DNA from: Coemansia sp. RSA 487
Lineage: Eukaryota; Kickxellomycota; Kickxellomycetes; Kickxellales; Kickxellaceae
Length of the DNA stretch: 64,000 nt
Assembly (NCBI GenBank): GCA_027577595.1
Contig: JANBRJ010000008.1
Location: 186,001-250,000, forward strand
Direction of reading: 5' to 3'
The notes below the pieces were generated by a model that was given only the letters and a program-made list of their open reading frames with translations, had not been told where the DNA came from and searched no databases. A program made the translations under genes and the position numbers. The first letter of the stretch is position 1, and every line of letters begins with the position of its first letter. Positions 1 to 10,041 of the stretch are shown here, in pieces.

Positions 1-900
1 GGTTGCTGCCTTGGCGGAAGCACCCGATGCAACATATGCCTCAATGTCGGCCTTGACGATGCGACCGCGGGGACCCGATCCCTTGACCTGCGCGAGATCG
101 ACGTTCTTCTCCTTGGCAATGGTCTTTGCCATTGGGCTGGCAAAGATACGCTCGCCATCCGAAGGCGGTGCCTCCTGCTTCTTAGCAGCAACTGGCGCGC
201 TCTCCTTCTTTGTCTCTTCCGCAGCAGGCGCAGCGGCGCTCTCCTGGGCAGGAGCAGCAGACTCAGCCTTTGCTTGGTCAGCCGAGTAATCGGCAAACGC
301 AGCCACGTCACTCTCGTTCTCGACAATAATGGCAACAGGCGCATCAATGGCCAGGTCTTTGGTTCCTGTAGGCGCCAGAATCTTGGCCAGGTAACCTTCG
401 TCCTGGAACTCAAAGTCCATCTGCGCCTTATCAGTCTCGATCTCAACGAGCACATCTCCGGGCTCGATCTTGTCGCCCACGCTCTTCTGCCACTGACCGA
501 CGTTGCCCTGTGTCATTGTCGGAGACAGAGCGGGCATCCCGATCAGCTGGTGGTCCGGGTAGCTCTTGCTGCTGTACTGCCGCTTCTTGATACCGTTGCC
601 CTGCTGCGCGCTGACGCTGCCAAAACGCTGTGTGGCGCTAGGACGAACGCTTACAAACCTACAAACAAAGCCACGCCTTTGTCTTGTTCGTTTTTGCATA
701 CCAAACACATTTGAATTGAGCTGTTTTGTTTTCAAAAGGAAAAGAAAAACGACCTATGGCACTTTTGTTTGTTGAATTGGTAAAGTACTGTACCTGGCGG
801 TTGCGATATGGCGTGCAGACGCACCAGCCACACGTGGTGAAGCAAGTCTTGCCGAGCGTGACAGAAGACGAGCAACGTTAGAGGACCTGGAAGCCGACAT
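1..900 (-). CDS. LAT1: Dihydrolipoyllysine acetyltransferase, E2 of pyruvate dehydrogenase (partial)
   Basis: E2 core subunit of the mitochondrial pyruvate dehydrogenase complex; it passes the acetyl group from lipoyl-lysine to CoA. Exon 1 is 794-900 and exon 2 runs from 659 off the left edge; the 134-base intron 660-793 (GTACAG...TAG) joins in frame. The first ~70 residues are Arg/Ser/Ala-rich, as in a mitochondrial presequence, followed by QYSSKSYPDHQLIGMPALSP. The lipoyl domain shows IETDKAQMDFE, whose lysine is the lipoylation site. An Ala/Glu/Lys-rich hinge follows, then the subunit-binding domain (ASPMAKTIAKEKNVDL, GSGPRGRIVKADIEAY). The catalytic acetyltransferase domain lies outside the window. 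PDH component X shares this layout, but the lipoyl and hinge sequence favours E2. Confidence 0.93.
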
Positions 901-1338
901 CTCTTATTTTAGGTCTTTTTTGGATTGTAGAAGAAAAATAAAGATTCAAAGTATTTGATAAGCAAAAGTAAAGGGAAAGCGACGAAGGGAAAAAGAGGGG
1001 GAGAAAGAACAACCTCCAAGTTATCTTTTTTTTTTTGAATCATTGTGGCTACAGAGCTGCTTGGAGCATAGCAGCGGACAATACCACTTTGTTCTAAAGG
1101 TCCTCTGAAAAATCCCGCTCTCCCCTTCATTGCTGTTATTTCGCCTCTGGCGCGAGTTTTCTTTGCCGTTAATTTAGCAATTTATCCTTTTTGCTTGGAT
1201 CGGATTTGTCCGCTCAAGGTACCTTGTTTTTGAAAACCAAAATATCCGCCAGCCAAGGTTCCTGATCAATTTACATGCAACCTGATTAGGGTTCAAACCA
1301 GATCTAAAAGCTATTGATATAAAAAAACGTCTGTTTAT
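901..1338. other. Intergenic, LAT1 upstream region
   Basis: This 438-base spacer lies between the 3' end of ALG5 and the start of LAT1, both on the minus strand. It contains an A/T-rich tract near 1026-1038 and no open frame with recognisable content. It presumably carries the ALG5 terminator and the LAT1 promoter. Confidence 0.6.
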
Positions 1339-2394
1339 CTAGGCTTTCTTGTCAACTTTCCAGTTCCCAAGCATGTAGTTCAGCCGCACAGCAAGCAGAT
1401 CCAGCGCCATCTGGATCGAGTCCCTTACAATCGACATTTTGCTGCCCGCAACCTCGTGCCAGTTGACAGGAACCTCAATGACCTCGATTCTCTGGTACCG
1501 GGCAAGCAGCAGCACCTCGATGTCAAAGATAAATCTCTCGACATGCATGTAGGGGAAGATCATGCGAGCGGCGTGTCTTGTAAACACCTTGAATCCGCAC
1601 TGCGTGTCACGCACTCCACGCACACCCAAGATGGTCACATACGTGTGGAATGCCCACTGAAGAAAGGCGCGGACATGGCTGCGCTCGACAACGGTGTCGC
1701 CCAGCGCCTGGTTGTTGCGCGACCCGATGGCAACGACTGGGCGCGCACAGTCCATGCCCGCCAGCAAGGCGTCGATGTCGCTGAACCGCGTGGCACCGTC
1801 GGCGTCGCAGAACATCACGTACCGACCCAGCGCGCTGAGCACGCCCTGCGTCACTGCTCCGCCTTTCCCGCGGTTGATGATGTGCCGCACAAACTTGAGC
1901 TCCTGGATATTGTGTTTTTGCGCAAACGCAAGCGCTACCTTTGCTGTTTTATCGTGACTCCCGTCGTCCACGATAAGCAGCTCGTATGTAAACTCTTCCT
2001 TCTTTCTTCGCTGCTCCACGTACGCGAGCACATCGTTCAGCAGAACCGGCAGCCGTTCCTCCTCGTTGTATGCCGGCACAATTATCGACAGCTCCACCTC
2101 CGCTTCATCGCTCAGTCGTCCGAGCCGCTGCCGCGTGTTGGTATTGATGCTCTCGTAGTAGTTCTCGCTCTCTTCTCGTGCCCGCGGCCTCGGACTCTTG
2201 AACCGGACAATCATACCCTATATTTAGTTTAGAAGCTGTGCCTTGTGCTTTTACTTGGTTACGAATTAAACATCTGAATTGACTTGCAACCAACACTTTT
2301 CTCCATGGTAGTTCGGAGCTTAACCTACCGAGCACACTGCCACTGCTGTTATCCCGCACGCCAGCAGCGCAGTTATTATGTCAAACGTGCTCAT
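1339..2394 (-). CDS. ALG5: Dolichyl-phosphate beta-glucosyltransferase
   Basis: Makes dolichyl-phosphate-glucose from UDP-glucose at the ER membrane, the donor for the last three glucoses of the N-glycan precursor. Exon 1 (2329-2394) encodes 22 residues, MSTFDIITALLACGITAVAV..., a hydrophobic N-terminal anchor. The 111-base intron 2218-2328 begins GTAGGT and ends ATAG, and is in phase 0. Exon 2 (1339-2217) carries the GT2 glycosyltransferase domain: LSIIVPAYNEEERLP, the nucleotide-binding VDDGSHDKT, the DxD-type metal motif FCDADGATRF, and the ALG5-typical RDTQCGFKVF and FDIEVLLLA. The spliced protein is 314 residues, close to the yeast enzyme. Without exon 1 the membrane anchor would be missing, which supports the two-exon model. 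Confidence 0.95.
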
Positions 2395-4135
2395 TCCACA
2401 CGCTTTATTTTAGCCAGTACAGAGCGCGGAGAGTAATAAATCGCCTGTTCAGCTAAATAATAGATATAAAGTGCTAATAGCACCAGAAAAAGTACAAAAA
2501 GTTGTGAAAAGAGAATGCAAAGGAAAAGAAAAAGAAATGACCCTACAAAACGAGGCGTTTTCGTCGACTGGCACTAGAAAGCAAAAGCCATTCTTATCAG
2601 CGTTCGCTTTGTAGATGGCATTAACAGCATTATCAGAATATTTCCTCCAATCTCCCAAGAACATAATTTTCCTGAAATGTTTCAAGACATAGCAGCTTTC
2701 ATCCAATAGCCACTTTACAGCAAACAACAGAATTACCAACAGAATGTTTTGTTTTGATGGCTAATACATCATGGTCTTCTCTTTTGTACTAATGGCCAAA
2801 AAACGATGGTTGGAAAGCGACTGAAAAAAAGCTACTTTGGCACTAAAAATAACAGACGAAAAGAAAACAACCACCGCTAAAAATGCAATAGGCCCTATCA
2901 CATACTTTATAAACGGGCCCAAGTCGCAATGCGCCTTACGCTTCCATAAAACTAAAGGCGCCCAGCTACGTCGAACCGTCGGACGTTTGTTTTTCCACCG
3001 AAAAATAAACAAGACGGAATAAAAAGCGCAAGGATAAACACAAACGAGTTACTTGCTAAAGAGGGGCCAAGCCGTACCTTTAAACGCGCTGCCCCCCGGA
3101 TCCGCTCTTAAGCCTAGAAGCTAAGGAGGGATCCTCTTACACAGGCAGTGATGGTCGTGCCAGCGTTGCACGGGGTATTCGTCACCATCCAAAATCCTGG
3201 AACCTGAAACTTCAAAACGTGAACATTGCTACGACCGAAACAATGGCTGGCCCCCATAAGTCTGAGCTTCGGAGAGGGCGACGGCGGCGGGCCACTACTG
3301 TTATGCTAAATATCGAGACGGAAGGAATACCAAGGAAGCAAGAAACAAATAAATTTGTGGGTGCTCCAAAATCTCTTGCTTTTATACCCATCAATGGCCA
3401 GAATTGCAAAACGTTTGTCCAACAACTGGAAAAACTTAAATTTGTGGATGAGGGGAGAGGAGTGGCGCTTGATAGTGAAGGCATCTGAAACGAAAGTTAA
3501 AACAACTCTTCCAGCCAATGTCATTGTTTTGTTCAGGAGGGGGGGGGGAATGAAACAAGTAAATTTGTGCTCTTGCACTGTTGCTGATGGATCGGTGGCA
3601 GATAGCGAATGTTGTCAGCATGAATATCTTTTCAGTACAGTGGTCACAGCTTCTGATGCTTGGTGTGTGGACAAGCTCTGGCACCAACAGATGGCATATG
3701 GAGCTTATCTGCTGGAGCTAAATGCTTTAAATGATCTTATTAGAGAGAAAAGAGTCAAGATCGTCTGGCTCTTCAACATTGTGAGTAAGCTAGGGATAGT
3801 GCGCACCACTTGCGAATTAGCCAGGAGTAGTGTCTGCTACTTCTTATTCATCACAATTAATTTTGCAAAACACGCAAGCCACATTTCAGCACTAATTTCA
3901 TATTGAGAAAATTTAATCGTGATCAAAACATTCAAATAATAATTTGATATCGCAATCAACTTCTTATTCGCCGATCAAGAAATTGGAAATATTCAAAATA
4001 ATGGATACAGTTTTTTTCCAAAGCTCAAATACCAAAAGCAAAAATTACATGCAGAGACGAGAGCTAATAAAGTAATCTTTCTCTTTTCGCCTGAGGTCTT
4101 CTTCAAATAACACATTAAAGCTCTGACAATTCATC
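2395..4135. other. Intergenic between divergent ALG5 and RPS4
   Basis: AT-rich 1.7 kb spacer. Short open frames here (for example 2449-2739 and 3355-3906) resemble no known family. The decamer taaatttgtg recurs three times near 3350, 3437 and 3560, perhaps a decayed repeat. A GC-rich, strongly structured patch at 3074-3189 is listed separately. The last ~60 bases before 4136 are pyrimidine-rich, as expected just upstream of a ribosomal protein gene. Confidence 0.5.
3074..3189. other. GC-rich structured block, possible non-coding RNA
   Basis: Two adjacent hairpins can be drawn by eye. In the first, GGATCC 3098-3103 pairs with GGATCC 3129-3134, CTCTT with AGGAG, and AGC with GCT, around a six-base loop; CTGCC 3089-3093 pairs with GGCAG 3144-3148 further out. 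In the second, GATGGT 3150-3155 pairs with ACCATC 3184-3189, and CGTGC 3156-3160 with GCACG 3168-3172. The block stands out from AT-rich surroundings. It matches no tRNA, 5S, U6 or SRP consensus that I could recognise. It could be a non-coding RNA, a repeat remnant or chance, and the strand is unknown. Confidence 0.25.
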
Positions 4136-5646
4136 ATGGTAAATATCGCCAGCATCACGATGAATCCATTACGCGTGCTAGAGTGAGGACAGAACAAAAA
4201 GGGGAGAGGGAACAGATAGGATTCGCGACATCGATAGCTCGCATCCATTCATAGCAGATCGGTAAAAGGGACGATGGATTCGCATCTTGGCACTGTTTAC
4301 TGCTGCGTAGTATGTGCTACTCGGTTGGATGGATGCGCACGATTATTTCAGCATTTGCGTGTAGAAAAGGATTCAGGTCAAATGACTGAATTTGAATTTG
4401 TCACTAGAATCTTTTAGGCGAAAGCCGCTACTACTGACAGAGAGCTCTGGCAATTGCAAACAGCAAAACGGAACAGAGCTAGGCAACACAATACTGTATA
4501 GTAAATTGTGAAGAGCCGCTCTTCCTCGGATTACAAAGATGCAATTTTTTTCAGCAGTAGCATCTTTGAACGCAACCAGTGGGAAGGCTATACGCAAAAG
4601 CCAAGGGTATTGTCAGATGTAATTCGAAACAGCGAGTTTGGTTTGAAAACAGCAATCAAAACTCTAGCTCCAAATCTCACTCTAGCGCGCACATGTATTT
4701 ATTGCACAACCAGAGGGATCGTTGTCTCTGAGGAGTTTGTTTCATAAACTGCCGACAGACTTTGTTGCTAACACACTCTATTTTCTCTCTTTTTTTTACT
4801 TGCATGCTGTCCCGACAACGGCACAAAAAACCACACCTTTGACGACTGTAGGCTCGCGGACCTAAGAAGCATATGAAGCGTCTTAACGCTCCCAAGCACT
4901 GGATGCTGGACAAGCTCACCGGCACCTATGCACCCAAGCCCTCGTCTGGCCCCCACAAGCAGCGCGAGTGCCTTCCACTTATCGTTTTCCTGCGTAACCG
5001 CTTGAAGTATGCGCTTAACGGCCGCGAGGTTCGCAACATCCTCATGCAGCGCCTGGTCAAGGTCGACGGCAAGGTTCGCACCGACTCGACCTTCCCTGCA
5101 GGCTACCTGGACGTTATCTCTATCGAGAAGACGGACGAGCACTTCCGCCTTGTGTTTGACGTCAAGGGCCGCTTCACTGTCCACCGCATCAGCGAGGAGG
5201 AGTCCAAGTTCAAGCTTGGCAAGGTCCGCCGCTGCCAACTCGGCGCTGGAGGAATCCCCTTCGTCGTGACCCACGACGGTCGCACCATCCGCTACCCGGA
5301 TCCCCTGATCAAGGTCAACGACACTGTCAAGATCGATCTGGAGTCTGGCAAGATCACTGACTTTGTCAAGTTCGAGATCGGCAACATCGCCATGATCACT
5401 GGTGGACGTAACATTGGGCGTGTTGGTGTCATCACCCACCGTGAGCGTCACCTGGGTGGCTTCGACATTGTCCACGTCAAGGATGCCAGGGAGCGCTCGT
5501 TTGCTACCCGCCAGTCCAACGTGTTCGTCATCGGCACCAGCCAGGGCGCATGGATCTCGCTTCCCAAGGACAAGGGCATCAAGCTCACCATTGCTGAGGA
5601 GCGCGATGCTCGCAGGGAGAAGGCTGCCGCTGAGGCTTCTGCTTAA
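4136..5646 (+). CDS. RPS4: 40S ribosomal protein S4 (eS4)
   Basis: Structural protein of the small ribosomal subunit. The main exon (4852-5646) reads [20 protein letters not shown] directly after a TAG acceptor. The family starts with Met-Ala-Arg-Gly-Pro-Lys-Lys-His, so the initiator ATG must be in its own exon. The only ATG followed by a GT donor in the 720 bases upstream is at 4136-4138 (ATG|GTAAAT). This gives a 713-base intron at 4139-4851 with a TGCTAAC branch-like site near 4767. The protein is 265 residues, with the S4 RNA-binding region around [20 protein letters not shown] and a C-terminal KOW segment ([11 protein letters not shown]). An ATG-only first exon with a long intron is common in fungal ribosomal protein genes. 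Gene identity is very firm; exon 1 is moderately firm. Confidence 0.95.
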
Positions 5647-6199
5647 TTTCTTGGGTGGAGTTTTCCCCTCCAGCTATCTTTTTGTTTCTCACCTACCCAG
5701 TTGTGTCCTGCCAATTTTTAAATAAACATTCAAAATTGCCATGATTAACAAAAGCCCTGTTTCTTAGCGCGTGTCCGGCTTTTTGCACCCCCACATACAT
5801 GTATGGACGATGCAATTGAGAACGCTCGCGAGTGGGTTTGCATATTGCAATGGCGCTTCTAAATGTAGCGGAGGCGTTGGAAGTAACGAAAAAGCCATCG
5901 CAGTATATCCTCAACAGCCTTGTAGAGTTTCCAGACACAGCAGAACAGACAAGATGTGGGAAAAAAAAGTGCTTTGACTTGCTGTGGCCCACACCCTGAT
6001 CCCAGCAAGAAGCCCATGCAGAAAAATACAAAGCAAAACAGAAAGAAAGAAGCAAGAAAGTATACTCTTTTATTTCTCTATATAACTTTCTCTTTCTTAC
6101 TTTGGTGCTAAACGTATTCCACAGGTTATTCTTCTCTTTTCAGTTGTTTTTGTTACATTTTCTTTTCACATTTGGCATATACTAAAGGACGGGGTCGAG
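5647..6199. other. Intergenic between RPS4 and CAP1
   Basis: Holds the RPS4 3' end and the CAP1 upstream region. The only coding-like element is a 49-codon open frame at 5850-5999, listed separately. The last 150 bases before CAP1 are pyrimidine-rich. Confidence 0.5.
5850..5999 (+). CDS. Possible small ORF, 49 residues, unknown
   Basis: A short frame starting MALLNVAEALEV and ending LLWPTP, in a locally GC-richer patch. A second short frame, MDDAIENAREWV..., starts at 5803 and overlaps its beginning in another frame. The product has two cysteines (CGKKKC) and no recognised family. It could be a tiny gene, part of a spliced gene whose other exons I cannot find, or chance. There is no neighbour-based support. 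Confidence 0.15.
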   Translation: MALLNVAEALEVTKKPSQYILNSLVEFPDTAEQTRCGKKKCFDLLWPTP

Positions 6200-7136
6200 A
6201 TGCTGAGTTCAAAAGAAAGGATTTCCAAAGCAGTGGGCCTGCTTCTATCGAGTCCTCCTGGCGAGGTCGATGATGTATTTAATGGTAAATGTCATTCGCA
6301 TTCAAGCGTTGGTGTATTTTAAATATAAAAAGCTGAACGCACCAATAAAGGGGGCAAGAAGCTAATTCTAGTTCTATTTATGTGTAGATATCCGAGGAAT
6401 CGTCAATGACGATGATGCGCTGCAAGAACAGATTGAATCAGTGTTGGCGGAAAGCAACATGCAGCAGTTTCTCGTGGTTTCGGTGCCAGAGAAGGAGAGT
6501 AAAGTACTGCTAACACCATACAACCAAGTGTCGGAAGGACGGTACTTGGACCCCAACACACGCACGGAGTTTGCATTCGATCACTTGCGCCGCGTGGCAT
6601 CAGATGTCCAAGACAGCGAGAGCTCGGAACAGGAAGAGTTGCGTGCGTCGTTGCAAAAGGAGCTGGATACGTACGTAGAGGCGCACTACCCAGAGGGAGC
6701 AGCCACGGTGTTTTTACACGAAGGGTCTCTGGTGAGCTGTATCGTCAGCAACAAGTTCTCACCAAACAACTACTGGAACGGGTCGTGGCGCGCAGTGTGG
6801 TCGTTCAATCCAGAGACAAAGCAGTTGAACGGGAGCACCAAAGTCAAGGTGCACTACTTTGAGGACGGCAACGTGCAGCTGGACACGCAGTCGGATTTCG
6901 CGGCAGATGTACCCGACTTGCCGTCGGATACCGTGAGTGTCTCCCAAAAGGTCGCCAAGCTGATCGGGAAGTATGAGGCCGAATTCCAGCAGGGCATCAA
7001 CGACGGATACAGGCAGCTGGCAGATAAGACGTTCAAGGGCCTTCGCCGCACGCTACCTGTCACCCGCAATAAGATCGACTGGGAGAAGATTGCAAACTAC
7101 AAACTTGGTGGCGAGCTTGTTAATGCCGAACAGTAG
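6200..7136 (+). CDS. CAP1: F-actin-capping protein subunit alpha
   Basis: Alpha half of the capping-protein heterodimer that blocks barbed ends of actin filaments. Exon 1 (6200-6284) encodes MLSSKERISKAVGLLLSSPP... and ends in phase 1 at G|GTAAAT. The 103-base intron 6285-6387 ends TGTGTAG, and exon 2 (6388-7136) continues DIRGIVNDDDALQEQIES. Family hallmarks include YLDPNTRTEFAFDHLRR, NYWNGSWRAVWSF, KVKVHYFEDGNVQLDT and the C-terminal FKGLRRTLPVTRNKIDWEKI (the actin-binding tail follows it). Length is 277 residues, in the usual 260-290 range. Starting at the first Met of exon 2 would lose the conserved N-terminal helix, which supports the two-exon model. Confidence 0.95.
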
Positions 7137-7436
7137 AAATGGCTCTTTTATACATGTTTTTTATTTTTCTTTTGTAATGAAAGACTGGGCTTTTGTAGTG
7201 AAAAGCTTGCAGCAAAGCTTCATGTGCACGTGAAGGACGCTCAGGGCTATCTATTATATACGCAAACACGCGTTCCCAGAAAAATGCCCGTCTTTCTGCG
7301 GAGAAGACAAAAATCGAGTTTTTTTTCTTGCTTTCGCCAGCTTTTATTTTATTTTATTTTTTATATTTCAGACCATACTCTTTCCGCAGCATATATTTTC
7401 TTTTTGTACTTTATTCTATCTACTAGTTTACTACAG

Positions 7437-9773
7437 ATGGTTGAGGTTGCAGCGGAACAGACGGCAAACGCAGAGCCAAGCACGAATGGCGTGGTAGCTG
7501 CGGCGATGAAGCCGATCGCCAAGGACACTGTGCACCGGCTCTGCTCAGGACAAGTGATAGTGGATCTGGCGACGGCGGTTAAGGAGCTGTTGGAAAACAG
7601 CCTCGATGCGGGTGCAACGCACGTCGACATAAAGATGAAAGACAGTGGGCTGGCAAGCATAACGATCACAGACAACGGACACGGCATCCGCGAAATCGAC
7701 CACGAAACGCTGTGCCGGAAGCACTGGACATCCAAGATCAGCTCCTTCGAGGACCTCGAGAGCGTCAGCACGTTTGGGTTCCGCGGAGAAGCGCTGAGCT
7801 CGCTTTGCGCGGTTTCCACAATCACAGTGACTACAGCCACGTCCGATTCGGCACCCATGGGAATTCAGCTGGAATACGATAGCAGCGGTGAGCTGGTCAC
7901 GCAATCGCCGGTGGCTCGCGAGCGTGGAACCACCGTGCAGCTTACCGGTCTGTTTGCCAAATGGCCGGTCCGGCTGCAGGATCTGAAGAAGAACATCCGC
8001 CGCGAGTACATACGGACGGTAGCGCTGATCGAGCAGTATGCTATTATATGCGATACGGTGCGCCTGACGTTGACGAACAAGTCTGCGCGTGGCGCTAGCG
8101 TGGTATCTGTACGTACTCCACCGGGTCAGTGTGACCGGCTGACGCGACTGGCTATGGTTCTGGGTTCGCAGATGCGCCCACACCTCGTGCACTTCAACCA
8201 CGAGCTGCCACCCGAGGATGACGAGCATTCCAGTGGACTGGATCTTCGAATCGATGGGCACATATCAAAGCCCCTTCCCGAGGCTGGGAGAAGCGCCTCG
8301 GACAAGCAGTACTTTTTCGTCAACGGGCGACCATGCGACTTTGCAAAGGCAAAGAAGGTTGTCAACGAAATGTACCGCGCCTACTGCCCCACTCGGTATC
8401 CGGTGTTTGCCATCGCTATATCCATCAATGCCGCTACCGTTGATGTCAACTTGACACCCGATAAGCGCACGCTGCTGATCCGCCACGAGCCCCAGTTGCT
8501 TGCAGCCCTGCGGGACGCGCTGGCAGAGGTTGTCGAGCCCAAGGAATCCGTCTATGCTGTCAACAAGGTGCAGACCCAGCTCACCCCCATGCCAGATAAC
8601 CACGTGGTTGTCTGCCCATCGACTGTGCCAGGCGTTTCGCGCTGTTTTGTGGAGCCTGGAGATGGCGCCGAGGAGGTTTCGGGAGGAGCTAAGAGACTGA
8701 GCGCCGATCCGGACGACGCTGACGTGTCGGTTGCTCCTGAATCCAAACGACTGAACGCTGAACAGCAAAACCACCGCATGGAACCGGTTGTATCCAACGC
8801 ACTGTCTGAGGCCAAAGCAGCTCCAAACACTCAGTGCTACAGCCCGGATGCAAAGGAAAGCGAGTCGTCCCGAAACGTACGCAATCTCTCCGAGAGTCAC
8901 AAACAGCAATCCAAGCGACCAACAGCAGCAGCAGCAGCAGCAGCAGCAAAAACAGTGGTGCCACCAAAACGGCTCCCAACTTGCGTAGTCGATATGTGCA
9001 AGAACCGGATCCAAACCGACAACCACGATTGGGCACGCGTACGGCTCCGGATGCAAGAGAAGATTTCACGTACGGCGCAAATGCGGGAGGAGAGCCAGCA
9101 AAGACATATACAGGAGGGGCTTGACAGTGCAGCGGTACGAGACGGTGGGATCGCCAATGCCAACCCCGAGGAAGCATCCTGTGCGCTCTCGCGACTCATC
9201 CACAAGAGCGATTTCTCGCAGATGCAAGTCCTAGGCCAGTTCAACCATGGGTTCATTGTTGCGCGCCTCGACCTCGACCTGTATATCATTGACCAGCACG
9301 CCAGCGACGAAAAGTACAACTTTGAGATCCTCCAGCAGCGTGCAGTGATTTCGGCGCAACCGCTCATTCGCCCGTCACAGCTTGAGCTGAGCGTCATCGA
9401 CGAAGGGGTGGCTATGGAACATAAAGATACGCTGATGCGTAATGGGTTCCATGTGCGGATTGACGAGGACCAGGAGCCTGGACGCCGTGTGTCGCTACTG
9501 AGCCAGCCATTCATTGACCAGATGCTGTTTGACCAAAGCGACTTGCTGGAGCTCATTGGAAAACTATGCGTCAACCCAGAGTCGATGCCTAGGTGTGAAA
9601 GAGCGCGCAAGATGTTTGCCTCTAGAGCATGTAGGAAGTCCACGATGATTGGGGATCCTTTGGGAATGGCGCAAATGAAGGCTATTGTTCACCACCTAAG
9701 CACCCTGGATCATCCGTGGAACTGTCCGCATGGCCGGCCGACAATGCGCCATCTCCATCGGCTCCTTTCGTAG
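7437..9773 (+). CDS. PMS1: DNA mismatch repair endonuclease PMS1 (PMS2-type MutL homologue)
   Basis: Partner of MLH1 in MutL-alpha, which nicks DNA during mismatch repair. The frame is open upstream to 7224, but the Met at 7437 fits the family start. Protein is 778 residues. The N-terminal GHKL ATPase shows ELLENSLDAG (residues 50-59), DNGHGI and TFGFRGEALSSL. A long polar linker contains a poly-alanine run from a GCA repeat. The C-terminal endonuclease motif DQHASDEKYNFE is at residues 619-630, followed by ACRKSTMIGDP and CPHGRPTMRHL, all expected metal-binding elements. Motifs look complete, so the protein is predicted active. The coding sequence has no intron. Confidence 0.96.
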   Translation: MVEVAAEQTANAEPSTNGVVAAAMKPIAKDTVHRLCSGQVIVDLATAVKELLENSLDAGATHVDIKMKDSGLASITITDNGHGIREIDHETLCRKHWTSKISSFEDLESVSTFGFRGEALSSLCAVSTITVTTATSDSAPMGIQLEYDSSGELVTQSPVARERGTTVQLTGLFAKWPVRLQDLKKNIRREYIRTVALIEQYAIICDTVRLTLTNKSARGASVVSVRTPPGQCDRLTRLAMVLGSQMRPHLVHFNHELPPEDDEHSSGLDLRIDGHISKPLPEAGRSASDKQYFFVNGRPCDFAKAKKVVNEMYRAYCPTRYPVFAIAISINAATVDVNLTPDKRTLLIRHEPQLLAALRDALAEVVEPKESVYAVNKVQTQLTPMPDNHVVVCPSTVPGVSRCFVEPGDGAEEVSGGAKRLSADPDDADVSVAPESKRLNAEQQNHRMEPVVSNALSEAKAAPNTQCYSPDAKESESSRNVRNLSESHKQQSKRPTAAAAAAAAKTVVPPKRLPTCVVDMCKNRIQTDNHDWARVRLRMQEKISRTAQMREESQQRHIQEGLDSAAVRDGGIANANPEEASCALSRLIHKSDFSQMQVLGQFNHGFIVARLDLDLYIIDQHASDEKYNFEILQQRAVISAQPLIRPSQLELSVIDEGVAMEHKDTLMRNGFHVRIDEDQEPGRRVSLLSQPFIDQMLFDQSDLLELIGKLCVNPESMPRCERARKMFASRACRKSTMIGDPLGMAQMKAIVHHLSTLDHPWNCPHGRPTMRHLHRLLS
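8923..8949 (+). repeat. (CAG)n microsatellite inside PMS1
   Basis: About nine uninterrupted CAG/GCA triplets read in frame as alanine in the PMS1 linker. Length changes in whole triplets would alter only the alanine run. Confidence 0.9.
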
Positions 9774-10041
9774 CCTTTTTTCTGGAGGTTTCTGGAAGAG
9801 ATTTCTGGAGAAATCACGTAAAAAAAAAGCTCGTAAAGGGAAATTCTTGCACGGTTCACGTGCCAGGGTATTTTTTTGCTTTCCAATCACAGGTTTCCAA
9901 GTCATACCCATTCCTCAGCTATCCTCTAGCCATTTAAAAAAATGGACAAGGGTTTGCCATTCCAAGTCTCTCTTCTCCATTGCCTCATTTATCTGCTATA
10001 ATTATACTCTTACCTCTCTCCCACCTTCACTTATTTCAACA

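Noticed and set aside
274-714. 146-residue plus-strand frame
   Set aside because: It is the antisense shadow of the LAT1 coding exon and starts with a non-ATG codon.
1286-1296. GGTTCAAACC-like box B of a tRNA gene
   Set aside because: No matching box A or acceptor stem could be drawn around it.
3074-3189. 5S rRNA gene
   Set aside because: GGATCC and TTAAGCC elements recall 5S, but the box A, box C and helix order do not match.
3355-3906. 183-residue plus-strand frame in the ALG5-RPS4 spacer
   Set aside because: No ATG at its start, low-complexity composition and no family resemblance.
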